Assembly: GCA_025363535.1 (NCBI GenBank)
Contig: JANYDP010000498.1
Coordinates: 1-12,947, forward strand
Source: Verrucomicrobiota bacterium
GTDB lineage: Bacteria; Verrucomicrobiota; Verrucomicrobiia; Limisphaerales; CAIQOK01
Direction: 5' to 3'
DNA length: 12,947 nucleotides
Part shown: piece by piece, positions 6,298 through 12,947 of the stretch
Layout: each line of letters begins with the position of its first letter
How positions within the stretch are numbered: position 1 is the stretch's first letter
Notes under the pieces: model-generated
The model's input: the letters and a program-made list of their open reading frames with translations, nothing else
What the model was told of the DNA's origin: nothing
The model's database searches: none
Program-made: the position numbers and the translations under genes

Positions 6298-6576
6298 ATG
6301 AAGCGAAGCCGGATGCACATTTTTTATGCGGGCCGGGTGCAGGGCGTGGGTTTCCGCTACACCGTCAAGCGGGTCACGGCCGGCTTTGACGTCGTCGGCA
6401 CGGTGCGCAATCTGCCCGACGGCCGGGTGGAACTGGTCGCGGAAGGCGGCGAGACCGAGTTGAAAGACTTTCAGTTGGCGATCCGCGATGCGGGATTGGA
6501 ACATTTTATTCAGGGTGAAGATGTGAGCTGGCGCGAGGCCACCGGTGAATTTCGCGGGTTTGAAATTGTGAAATAA
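6298..6576 (+). CDS. acyP: Acylphosphatase
   Basis: Small cytoplasmic enzyme of 92 residues that hydrolyses the carboxyl-phosphate bond of acyl phosphates such as acetyl phosphate or 1,3-bisphosphoglycerate. The signature GRVQGVGFRY (12-21) carries the phosphate-binding loop and catalytic Arg20. The second active-site residue, Asn38, lies in GTVRNLPDGRVEL (34-46). The C-terminal FEIV strand is typical. ATG 6298 is used; ATG 6313 (MHIFYAGRV) is equally compatible, and neither has a Shine-Dalgarno sequence. Six bases separate it from the phosphoesterase gene, so the two are probably cotranscribed. Confidence 0.94.
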   Translation: MKRSRMHIFYAGRVQGVGFRYTVKRVTAGFDVVGTVRNLPDGRVELVAEGGETELKDFQLAIRDAGLEHFIQGEDVSWREATGEFRGFEIVK

Positions 6577-6582
6577 ATTGAA

Positions 6583-7305
6583 ATGAAGTTTGCGATCATA
6601 GCGGACATCCACGGGAATCTCGAAGCCTTTCAAACGGTTTTGGAGGACATCAAGGCGCAGAAATGTACGCATTACGCCTGCCTCGGCGACGTGGTCGGCT
6701 ACAACGCCAATCCCAAGGAATGCCTCGACATCGTCCGGGCGATGAACATCCCCACGGTCAAAGGCAATCACGACGAGTATTGCTCTGGCGACAATGCGCT
6801 CGAAGGTTTCAACCCCGCCGCCGCCGCCGCCGTCACCTGGACGCGCCAACAACTCACCGACGATGACCGCGCGTGGCTGCGCGATCTGAAGTACATGCGG
6901 ATGGTCACCAGCTTCACCATTGTCCACGCCACGCTTGACGCGCCGCAGCGCTGGGGTTATGTGTTCGACAAACTCGCCGCTGCCGCCAGCTTCACCTACC
7001 AGAACACCTCGGTCTGTTTCTTTGGCCACACGCATGTTCCCGTCGCGTTCATGCGCGACACCATGGTGCGCGGCGGCACCTACTCGAAATTCAAAGTGGA
7101 ACCAGGCAAGAAGTACTTTGTCAACGTCGGCGCGGTCGGCCAGCCTCGGGACAACAATCCCAAGGCCGGCTACGTCATCTATGACATGAACGACGCCACC
7201 ATCGAACTGCGCCGCCTCGACTACGACATCCCCACCGCGCAGAAAAAAATCCTGGCCGCCGGCCTGCCCGAACGCCTGGCCGAACGGCTGGCGTACGGCC
7301 GCTGA
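6583..7305 (+). CDS. Calcineurin-like metallophosphoesterase
   Basis: A 240-residue two-metal phosphoesterase. The ligand motifs are complete and in order: D8-x-H10 (IADIHGN), G35-D36-VVGY, GNHDE (61-65), His115 (VHATLD) and GHTH (148-151), followed by VNVGAVGQPRD, typical of the group containing YfcE-like and diadenosine-tetraphosphatase-like proteins. It acts in the cytoplasm on phosphodiesters or dinucleotide polyphosphates; the substrate cannot be told from sequence. It lies 6 bp after acyP and 46 bp before the glycosyltransferase genes; the same transcript is possible, but a role in glycan synthesis is not implied. Confidence 0.9.
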   Translation: MKFAIIADIHGNLEAFQTVLEDIKAQKCTHYACLGDVVGYNANPKECLDIVRAMNIPTVKGNHDEYCSGDNALEGFNPAAAAAVTWTRQQLTDDDRAWLRDLKYMRMVTSFTIVHATLDAPQRWGYVFDKLAAAASFTYQNTSVCFFGHTHVPVAFMRDTMVRGGTYSKFKVEPGKKYFVNVGAVGQPRDNNPKAGYVIYDMNDATIELRRLDYDIPTAQKKILAAGLPERLAERLAYGR

Positions 7306-7351
7306 TTTTCCCAGAGCCAGCCCGGCCGACTTCGTTGGCGAACGATTTCCC

Positions 7352-8161
7352 ATGAAGACCAGCCTGATCATCACCACTTTCAATTGGAAAGAGGCGCTGG
7401 ATCTGACGCTCCGCAGCGTGGCCCGGCAGGTGGAACTTCCCGACGAAATCATCATTGCGGACGACGGTTCACGACCCGACACCGCCGAACTCATCCGCAG
7501 TTGGGCCACCCGACTGCCAGTTCCGCTCGTCCATGTATGGCAGGAAAAAGAAGGCTTCCGCGTCAGCCGCGCCCGCAATCTCGCCATCGCCGCGACGACC
7601 GGTCAGTATGTCCTGCTCGTTGATGGCGACTTGGTGTTGCACTCCCATTTCGTATTTGATCACAAACGTGCGGTCCGCCCGGGCCATTTCGTTCAAGGCG
7701 TACGCGCATTGACCGGGCCGGAGTTGTGTCAGCAAATGCTCGCTGAAGGCCGGTTGGATTTAAGTCTTTTCACCCAAGGCATCGAACGTCGGCGGCACTT
7801 GCTACGGATTCCGCTTTTGAGCATCCTCTGCGGTTGGCGCAGCTCCACCTGCGCTCGGAGAATCCGCAGTTGCAACCAAGGTTACTGGAAGGACGATCTC
7901 CTGCGCGTCAACGGCTTCAACGAACAAATGATCGGCTGGGGCCACGAAGATGTGGAAATTGCCCTCCGACTTTTCCATCTCGGCGGCCAACGCCGCAACC
8001 TCCGGTTCGGCGGGCTGACCATCCACCTGCATCATCCCAGCCGCATACCAACTGGCCACAACTCCAACCTGCCCATTCTGGAAGCCACCCGGGACAGCGA
8101 CATCACTTGGTGCAAGATTGGACTGAATCAACATTTGACCGGGCCGCCACCACAACGGTGA
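7352..8161 (+). CDS. Family 2 glycosyltransferase with galactosyltransferase-type C-terminal region
   Basis: A 269-residue GT-A fold inverting glycosyltransferase, cytoplasmic or membrane-attached at the periphery. It has the N-terminal nucleotide-sugar fold (SLIITTFN, 4-11), IIADDGS (34-40), EGFRVSRARNLAI (67-79), the metal-binding DGD (91-93) in LLVDGDLV, and the acceptor-side motifs RVNGFNEQM (185-193) and GWGHEDVEI (195-203), as in chondroitin-polymerase and galactosyltransferase relatives. Sugar and acceptor are unknown. It is paralogous to the next gene and overlaps it by four bases (GTGA). The ATG at 7352 has no Shine-Dalgarno sequence. It probably begins the glycan part of the operon. 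Confidence 0.92.
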   Translation: MKTSLIITTFNWKEALDLTLRSVARQVELPDEIIIADDGSRPDTAELIRSWATRLPVPLVHVWQEKEGFRVSRARNLAIAATTGQYVLLVDGDLVLHSHFVFDHKRAVRPGHFVQGVRALTGPELCQQMLAEGRLDLSLFTQGIERRRHLLRIPLLSILCGWRSSTCARRIRSCNQGYWKDDLLRVNGFNEQMIGWGHEDVEIALRLFHLGGQRRNLRFGGLTIHLHHPSRIPTGHNSNLPILEATRDSDITWCKIGLNQHLTGPPPQR

Positions 8162-9003
8162 AAACGGAAGTCATCATCTCCACTTACAACAATCCGGCCG
8201 CACTGGATTTTTGTTTGCACGGGCTGGCCGCGCAAAACTCGAATGACTTTCAGATGTGCATTGCCGATGACGGTTCCGGCCCGGAAACCCAAACGCTCGT
8301 GGAGAAGTGGCAGGAGATTTTTGGCCCCATCCGGCTGCGCCACGTGTGGCACCCGGACACGGGCTTTCAAAAAAATAAAATCCTCAACCAAGCCGTCCTG
8401 ACTTCGACCGCCGACCATCTGATCTTTATTGATGGCGACAGCATGGCACGAAAAGATTTTGTCCAGACCCACCTTGCCCGCCGCCGCCCCGGCCGTTTTC
8501 TGACCGGCGGTTTGATCCGTCTGCCCGCAGGGGTTTCGCCCCGGCTCACGAATGCTTCCATTGCTTCAGGTGAAATTTTTTTCTTCGCCTGGCTCTGGCG
8601 GAATGGCGGCATCACCCGCCCGGGCAGCCTGATCAAACTCGCGTATCTGCCCCGGCCGCTGTCGCGGTTGTTGGACAAGATTTCCCTCGTCAAGCGGACG
8701 TGGAACGGTTGCAACAGCTCGGGTTGGCGTGCCGATATTCTGGCCGTGAACGGTTTTGACGAAACGATGAAATACGGCGGCGAAGACGTGGAACTGGGCG
8801 CGCGGTTGAACAACCTCGGCATCATTGGCGAACATGTCCGCTACAGTTCGCCGCTCCTGCACATCCATCACGAACGCGGTTACGTCCACGCGGAGGAACT
8901 CGCCCGCCATCGCAAGATGATTGCGGCAACGCGCCGCTTGAAAAAAACCTGGACGCCCGACGGCATCAGCAAATCTCCGGCGGATGCCAGCCCGGTGGCA
9001 TGA
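8158..9003 (+). CDS. Family 2 glycosyltransferase, paralogue of the preceding gene
   Basis: A 281-residue GT2 enzyme. I start it at GTG 8158 because this codon overlaps the previous stop (GTGA) and is directly followed by the family's first strand (TEVIISTYNN, 3-12). The frame is open much further upstream, but only antisense to nothing and inside the preceding gene. Motifs: CIADDGSG (34-41), HVWHPDTGFQKNKILNQAV (62-80), FIDGDS with D92-x-D94, CNSSGWRADILAVNGFDE (185-202) and GGEDVELG (207-214). The same blocks in the same order occur in the upstream gene, so the pair likely arose by tandem duplication. The C-terminal tail (HRKMIAATRRLKKTW) is basic. Sugar specificity is unknown. Confidence 0.9.
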   Translation: MKTEVIISTYNNPAALDFCLHGLAAQNSNDFQMCIADDGSGPETQTLVEKWQEIFGPIRLRHVWHPDTGFQKNKILNQAVLTSTADHLIFIDGDSMARKDFVQTHLARRRPGRFLTGGLIRLPAGVSPRLTNASIASGEIFFFAWLWRNGGITRPGSLIKLAYLPRPLSRLLDKISLVKRTWNGCNSSGWRADILAVNGFDETMKYGGEDVELGARLNNLGIIGEHVRYSSPLLHIHHERGYVHAEELARHRKMIAATRRLKKTWTPDGISKSPADASPVA

Positions 9004-9016
9004 ACTTTTTTTTCGC

Positions 9017-10162
9017 ATGACCACACTAGCAAGCCCGGGCGTCCACAGCCCACAACCGCCCGCTGCTCCCGCCGATGCCCGCGTGATCACCCCTTCCCTC
9101 GGCACGCGCTTCTCCGGCATCAACTCCGCGCTGCTCGCGGTCGGCCCCGAACTCGCCCGGCACATTCCCATCGTCGCGACGGGCTTCAAGCTGACGCCGG
9201 TCATGCCGTTGATCCGGCTGCGCACCGCGCTCCGCCTTTTCCGGCGCGGCCCGAAACGCATCTGGCACGCGCGGCGCAATGTGGAAATGGTTGCGGGCCT
9301 TTTTCTGCGCCATGTACTCCGCTATCCCTTGATCCTCGTTTGGACTTCGCACGCGCTCCGGCGACACACGCGGTTCACCCGTTTCTGCTATCACCGCATG
9401 GACGCAGTCATTGCCACGACGCGCAAGGCGGCCAATTTTCTGGACTGTCCCGCGCAAGTCGTCTATCTCGGCGTGGACTTGAAAGTCTATCATCCGCCGA
9501 AAAAAGGAGTCCGGGAAAGCGCCGGAAAAAATCTTCCGGGCAAAAGAAACCTCGGACTCTTCGGACGCGTCCGCGCCAGCAAGGGCACGGGCGATCTGGT
9601 CGCGGCCTTGATTGAATTGCTGCCGCGCTATCCCGACTGGGGTGCCGTCATCATTGGTCAAGCCACGGCGCAGGAACTCGCGTACGAACAAGGTTTGAAA
9701 AACCAGCTCGCCGCCGCCGGACTCTCCGAGCGCGTGCGCTTCGTGGGTTTTATTCCCGACCTGCGGGAGATTCCCGGCTGGTATCGCGCGCTCGATCTGG
9801 TCGTCTGCGCCTCGCGGGCGGAAGGTTTTGGTCTGCCGTGTCTCGAAGGCATGGCCAGCGGTTGTCCCGTCGTCGCGACGACCGCCGGTGCGTGGCCGGA
9901 AATTATCACCGAAGGCGAAGACGGCTGGCTGGCGCGCATCAACGATCCCGCCGATCTGGCGCGCGCGTTGGAAAAAGCCCTCGCTACGGACGACCAAACA
10001 TTGGCGGAAATGGGCCGACGGGCGTGTGCGAAAGTGACGCGGGATTTCGCCATCGAACGCGAGGCGGCGGGTTTGCTCAAGGTTTACCGGATGTTGCTTG
10101 CTTCCTCTGACACCAGCCCAGCGGCGGCCCGGGCAGATTCGCCGGATCAACCGCCCGCTTGA
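9017..10162 (+). CDS. Family 4 glycosyltransferase, LpcC-like (LPS core)
   Basis: A 381-residue GT-B retaining glycosyltransferase. The N-terminal half resembles the LPS core mannosyltransferase LpcC of alpha-proteobacteria as I remember it: VITPSLGTRFSGINS (23-37), IWHARRNVEM (82-91), LVWTSHALRRHTRF (107-120) and RMDAVIATT (127-135). The C-terminal half has the GT4 nucleotide-sugar domain: LFGRVRASKGT (181-191), FVGFIPD, and the E-x7-E motif in AEGFGLPCLEGMASG (E269, E277). It would transfer a sugar, possibly mannose, from a nucleotide donor to a lipid-linked or LPS-core acceptor at the cytoplasmic membrane. ATG 9017 is preferred over an upstream ATG at 8984 that lies inside the preceding gene. 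Only 13 bp separate it from that gene. Confidence 0.9.
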   Translation: MTTLASPGVHSPQPPAAPADARVITPSLGTRFSGINSALLAVGPELARHIPIVATGFKLTPVMPLIRLRTALRLFRRGPKRIWHARRNVEMVAGLFLRHVLRYPLILVWTSHALRRHTRFTRFCYHRMDAVIATTRKAANFLDCPAQVVYLGVDLKVYHPPKKGVRESAGKNLPGKRNLGLFGRVRASKGTGDLVAALIELLPRYPDWGAVIIGQATAQELAYEQGLKNQLAAAGLSERVRFVGFIPDLREIPGWYRALDLVVCASRAEGFGLPCLEGMASGCPVVATTAGAWPEIITEGEDGWLARINDPADLARALEKALATDDQTLAEMGRRACAKVTRDFAIEREAAGLLKVYRMLLASSDTSPAAARADSPDQPPA

Positions 10163-10165
10163 ACG

Positions 10166-11086
10166 ATGGCTCAAAAATCAATCCATATTGCCTTGCGGTG
10201 CGGCCGGCTCGGGAACCGGCTGGTGCTGTTCGCGAACTTCATCGCGTTCTGCGAAGAGCACGGGCATCACCTTTCCAACGTCACGTTTCATTCCTATGCC
10301 GGGCTGTTTGAGACAACGAGTCACGACATTTACTGCCGTTATCCGGTGCCGGGCCGGCGCAGTGTGTTTGACGGCCTGCCCGGGGCCGCGACGTGCATCC
10401 GCAAGACGCGGATCTTTTATCAATTGCTCCGCACTGCCAGCCGCTTGAATGAAAAATTCCGCCCCTTCGGCCGCCGAATCGTCACGTTGCGCGAGTTCAA
10501 AGACCGCCCGGTCACATGGCTGGACGATCCGCTGATTCAGAATCAAATCGGCCCCGCCCGCATCGTCCTGGCTTACGACTGGCGATTCCGCGCGCCGGCC
10601 GCGATGAGAAAACACGCCGCGAAGATTCGCGCTTATTTTCGTCCGGTCGCGGCCATCGAACGGAGTGTCGGGGAAACGCTGGAACGCCTGCGCCAGCAGG
10701 CCGACATCGTCATCGGCGTACACATTCGCCGGGGAGATTATCGCACGTATGAAGGCGGAAAATACTTTTTTGAAATTCCCCGGTATGCGGCGTGGATGCG
10801 CGAACTGGCGGTGCAATTTCCCGGCCGGACGGCGGCCTTTTTCGTCTGTAGCGATGAGCCTCGGAACCGCGAAGAATTCGCCGGGCTGACCGTCGGGATC
10901 GGTGTCGGCCCGCCGATCAATGATCTGTACACCTTGGCCGGCTGTGATTTTGTGCTCGGGCCGTTGAGCACCTTTTCGCAATGGGCTTCATTTTACGGAA
11001 ACGTTCCGCTGCTGCACCTGCGCGGCGCGGATGAACGTGTGGATGTGGATCGCTTCCAAGTCTCCTTTCTGGAAGAAATACCCTGA
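10166..11086 (+). CDS. GT11-like (alpha-1,2-fucosyltransferase-fold) glycosyltransferase
   Basis: A 306-residue protein. RCGRLGNRLVLFANFIAF (11-28) corresponds to the N-terminal 'GGLGNQMFQYA' block of GT11 fucosyltransferases. VHIRRGDY (185-192) is the GDP-fucose-binding H-x-R-R-G-D-Y motif shared by alpha-1,2- and alpha-1,6-fucosyltransferases. FVCSDE (226-231) and NDLYTLAGCDFVLGPLSTFSQW (252-273) match the later motifs. The protein therefore probably moves fucose or a related 6-deoxy sugar onto a surface glycan. The N-terminal motif is changed (RCGRLGNRL), so specificity may differ from classical members. It starts 3 bp after the LpcC-like gene and is clearly in the same transcript. Confidence 0.78.
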   Translation: MAQKSIHIALRCGRLGNRLVLFANFIAFCEEHGHHLSNVTFHSYAGLFETTSHDIYCRYPVPGRRSVFDGLPGAATCIRKTRIFYQLLRTASRLNEKFRPFGRRIVTLREFKDRPVTWLDDPLIQNQIGPARIVLAYDWRFRAPAAMRKHAAKIRAYFRPVAAIERSVGETLERLRQQADIVIGVHIRRGDYRTYEGGKYFFEIPRYAAWMRELAVQFPGRTAAFFVCSDEPRNREEFAGLTVGIGVGPPINDLYTLAGCDFVLGPLSTFSQWASFYGNVPLLHLRGADERVDVDRFQVSFLEEIP

Positions 11087-11109
11087 AGCCGGCCCGCTGA
11101 ACCGCCAAC

Positions 11110-12141
11110 ATGAAAAAATTCCTGGTGATCAAAAGTTGCATCCCGACGGCGGGGCGCGGCGTGAACGGCCGGACGCTTTATGAGTTTCTCAAAACGTATG
11201 CCGGCCGCCGAGACGTCCAGTGCTGCGATGTGGATGACCTGGGGAGTGCCGCCAGCTTCAGCGCGGAGTATGTGTTTCTCGGTCTGCCGAGCAAAATCAG
11301 GGCGGGCCAGTTGGCGCGGCTGCGCTACCGCCATCTGGTGCTGTTCGATTTGACGGACGACCACCACTTGCTGTGGGATGAACGCGCGCAGGCGTTGTTG
11401 CGGAACGAAACAAAAACTTACCTGAAGGCCTGGTGCGATGAACGCTGGAATTACCCGCTGCACATGGGCGTCCTGCCGATCCGGCGTCACGGCCGATTGC
11501 GGGCGGCGATTGATCTGGAACGGCTGCGCCGCTGTTTGGGCGGAAAGGCGCGGCAAAGGAAGCATGATGTCATGTTTCTCGGCGGCCCCACCGGAACCCG
11601 TCCGCTGCCTGAAGCTCCGACCCAGGTCAGCAACCAGCGTGTGGAATGGATGCTGGAACTCAAACGGCAGGGTGCCCACCTGAAACTCTGGGGCGGAATG
11701 GTCAACCACAATGTTCACCCTGGCTTGGTAAAGCAATATGGCGACCTTTCCGAAATTTTCATTCAAAACAAACGAACCTCGTTTTGGAAATATTACCAGG
11801 CCATGCAACAAAGCGCGGTGGCGCTGACGCCGGAAGGCGTGGCCCCGTGGACGTACCGGCACTATGAAGCCATCTACGCCGGTGCGCTGGTGGTGACCAG
11901 TGATTTCCGCCGCATCCGCATGTTGGTGCCGCTGCCCGTTGACAACATGGTGCATGTGGAATCAGGGCAACCGCTCCTGCCCGCCGTGGAACGAGCGCTG
12001 GCCCTTCGCCGGGAACATCCTGAACTGCCCGAGGAAAACATCCGCTTCTTGGAACGTCACCTTCATCACGGCATGTATTCACGCAAGCGTCCGGAACTCT
12101 TCGAGCGTTTTCTGGCCCAGCTTCCTGGATACGCAGCCTGA
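11110..12141 (+). CDS. Putative GT-B-like glycosyltransferase of unknown family
   Basis: A 343-residue protein I do not recognise by family. The N-terminus (FLVIKSCIPTAGRGVNGRTLYEFL, 4-27) and the alternating strand and helix pattern look like a Rossmann half-domain. The C-terminal part has VALTPEGVAPWTYRHYEAIYAGALVVTSDF (237-266), which corresponds in spirit to the donor-binding 'E-G...E-A...G...V' region of GT-B enzymes and exostosin-like proteins, with Glu242 and Glu253 as candidate key residues. RKHDVMFLGG (150-159) looks like the start of the second domain. Position, 23 bp after a fucosyltransferase-like gene and last in the run, supports a sugar-transfer role. No signal peptide or membrane helix is seen. 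Confidence 0.6.
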   Translation: MKKFLVIKSCIPTAGRGVNGRTLYEFLKTYAGRRDVQCCDVDDLGSAASFSAEYVFLGLPSKIRAGQLARLRYRHLVLFDLTDDHHLLWDERAQALLRNETKTYLKAWCDERWNYPLHMGVLPIRRHGRLRAAIDLERLRRCLGGKARQRKHDVMFLGGPTGTRPLPEAPTQVSNQRVEWMLELKRQGAHLKLWGGMVNHNVHPGLVKQYGDLSEIFIQNKRTSFWKYYQAMQQSAVALTPEGVAPWTYRHYEAIYAGALVVTSDFRRIRMLVPLPVDNMVHVESGQPLLPAVERALALRREHPELPEENIRFLERHLHHGMYSRKRPELFERFLAQLPGYAA

Positions 12142-12163
12142 CCAGGAACGGAAGGGGTCTTGG
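12142..12163. terminator. Candidate weak hairpin between convergent genes
   Basis: CCAGGAAC (12142-12149) can pair with GGTCTTGG (12156-12163) in seven of eight positions (one G-U, one A-G mismatch) around a 6-base loop. It occupies the 27 bp between the stops of the GT-B-like gene and the convergent GT2 gene. No T-run follows on either strand, so an intrinsic terminator is only a possibility. Confidence 0.25.
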
Positions 12164-12168
12164 ATGTG

Positions 12169-12927
12169 TCAGCGTCGTCCGTCGTACCAAGTGTGGCAGG
12201 CGTCGCGATTTTGCAGGACTCGGCCGCCGGTGAAGATCAGCTTCAACAAAAACCACAGGTGTTCGCGTACCGAGTAGAGATGGATTTTCCGGGCCGAGGT
12301 CACGAGCGGATGCGCGTGCAGGATGGTGATTTTTTTGCCTTCGGTTTTTGCCAGGGCTTTCAGGCGTTTGCTCAGATCAATTTCCTCGGTCGCAAACAAT
12401 TCGTTGCTGAACCCGTTGATTTTCCGAAACGCCCGCGTCTCGCAAAAAATAAAAGACCCGGCCACCCACTTGAATATCCGGCTGGTGCAATTCCACAACC
12501 ACGTCACAAAGTTGACTGTCGGATAATGCCCATCCAGCTTCACCGTGGAACCGCCCGCCAGACAACTCCCGGATTCAATCTGCACCGCCACGTCCTCGAA
12601 CAGTTCCTCGCCCGGATGCGAATCGGCATCCACAAATATCAGCCAGTCGCCCGTCGCGGCGGCTGCGCCGGAGTTGCGGGCGCGGCCGATCTGGTTGACC
12701 GGCTCGAACACGACTCTGGCACCGGCGGCCCGCGCGATTTCGGCCGTGCGGTCGGTGGAATTGTTGTCGCAGACAACGAGTTCGGTTTCCCACTGCCGGC
12801 GGGTGAACGGCGGCAGCGCGCGGCGGACGAGGGCCAGAGTTTCGCCCAGCAGCCGCTCCTCATTGAAGGCCGGGATGACCACGGAAATTCGCACGCGGCC
12901 AAGGTGGGGCTCTTCGATCTCGCCCAC
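12169..12927 (-). CDS. Family 2 glycosyltransferase, possibly cut by the window end
   Basis: At least 252 residues of a GT-A fold glycosyltransferase: ISVVIPAFNEE (14-24), VVCDNNSTDRT (51-61), NQIGRARNSGA (78-88), the metal-binding DAD (100-102) in IFVDADSHPG, and an acceptor-side segment with KINGFSNELFATEEIDLSKRL (169-189). It ends with a hydrophobic stretch (HLWFLLKLIFTGG, 223-235) that may touch the membrane. GTG 12927 gives an extra N-terminal dozen residues, and GTG 12894 (just before RISVVIP) is also possible. The frame is open to the window edge, so the start remains undecided. It differs clearly from the two tandem GT2 genes and faces them from the other strand. Confidence 0.85.
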   Translation of the reverse strand: MGEIEEPHLGRVRISVVIPAFNEERLLGETLALVRRALPPFTRRQWETELVVCDNNSTDRTAEIARAAGARVVFEPVNQIGRARNSGAAAATGDWLIFVDADSHPGEELFEDVAVQIESGSCLAGGSTVKLDGHYPTVNFVTWLWNCTSRIFKWVAGSFIFCETRAFRKINGFSNELFATEEIDLSKRLKALAKTEGKKITILHAHPLVTSARKIHLYSVREHLWFLLKLIFTGGRVLQNRDACHTWYDGRR

Positions 12928-12947
12928 CGCGGCACGCTCTTTCTCGA

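Noticed and set aside
6271..7587. 438-codon open frame on the minus strand
   Set aside because: It is antisense to acyP, the metallophosphoesterase and the first GT2 gene, all of which have complete catalytic motifs on the plus strand.
9026..10174. 382-codon open frame on the minus strand
   Set aside because: Antisense over the full LpcC-like gene, Arg/Gly/Ala-rich and without any domain.
10993..11955. 320-codon open frame on the minus strand
   Set aside because: Antisense to the GT11-like and GT-B-like genes; composition biased to His, Arg and Gln, with no motif.

Overview
The window looks like chromosomal DNA of a Verrucomicrobiota bacterium with high GC and compact coding. The strongest lineage clue is a 51-residue gene at 5521-5676 on the minus strand. 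It matches my memory of the 'small basic protein' family shared by Verrucomicrobia and Chlamydiae. Frequent single-domain CBM48 proteins, an SH3-repeat lipoprotein-like secreted protein and weak Shine-Dalgarno use fit that assignment. A more exact placement (for example Pedosphaera/Limisphaerales) is a guess.

Layout. Positions 1-225 (+) hold the last part of a peptide (POT/MFS) transporter, converging on a minus-strand block that runs from 5676 down to 247. In transcription order this block is: small basic protein, RsuA/RluB-type pseudouridine synthase, secreted SH3-domain protein, folD, a DUF6941-like protein, a multi-pass membrane protein, and an OppD/DppD-type ABC ATPase. Stop and start codons are fused or overlapping at rluB/SH3 (ATGA), SH3/folD (TAATG) and membrane protein/ABC (TAAATG), so much of the block is probably one operon.

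From 5863 everything reads rightwards to 12141: a small CBM48 protein, acylphosphatase, a calcineurin-like metallophosphoesterase, then five tightly packed sugar-transfer genes (two paralogous GT2 enzymes, an LpcC-like GT4 enzyme, a GT11-like fucosyltransferase-fold protein, and an unassigned GT-B-like protein). A further GT2 gene comes in from the right end on the minus strand. The glycosyltransferases read as a surface-polysaccharide or LPS-core assembly locus.

The most unusual feature is not a gene. The three longest gaps inside the minus-strand block (2044-2161, 2606-2700, 5423-5520) each hold an element of the same design: two arms made of degenerate tandem 7-bp units, read on the minus strand in the left arm and on the plus strand in the right arm, around a non-repetitive centre of about 23-28 bp. 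The heptamer itself differs between the three copies, but architecture, orientation and position (right arm touching the stop codon of the upstream gene) are the same. I do not recognise these as a described element. They also explain why naive gene calls for rluB and the membrane protein start too early.
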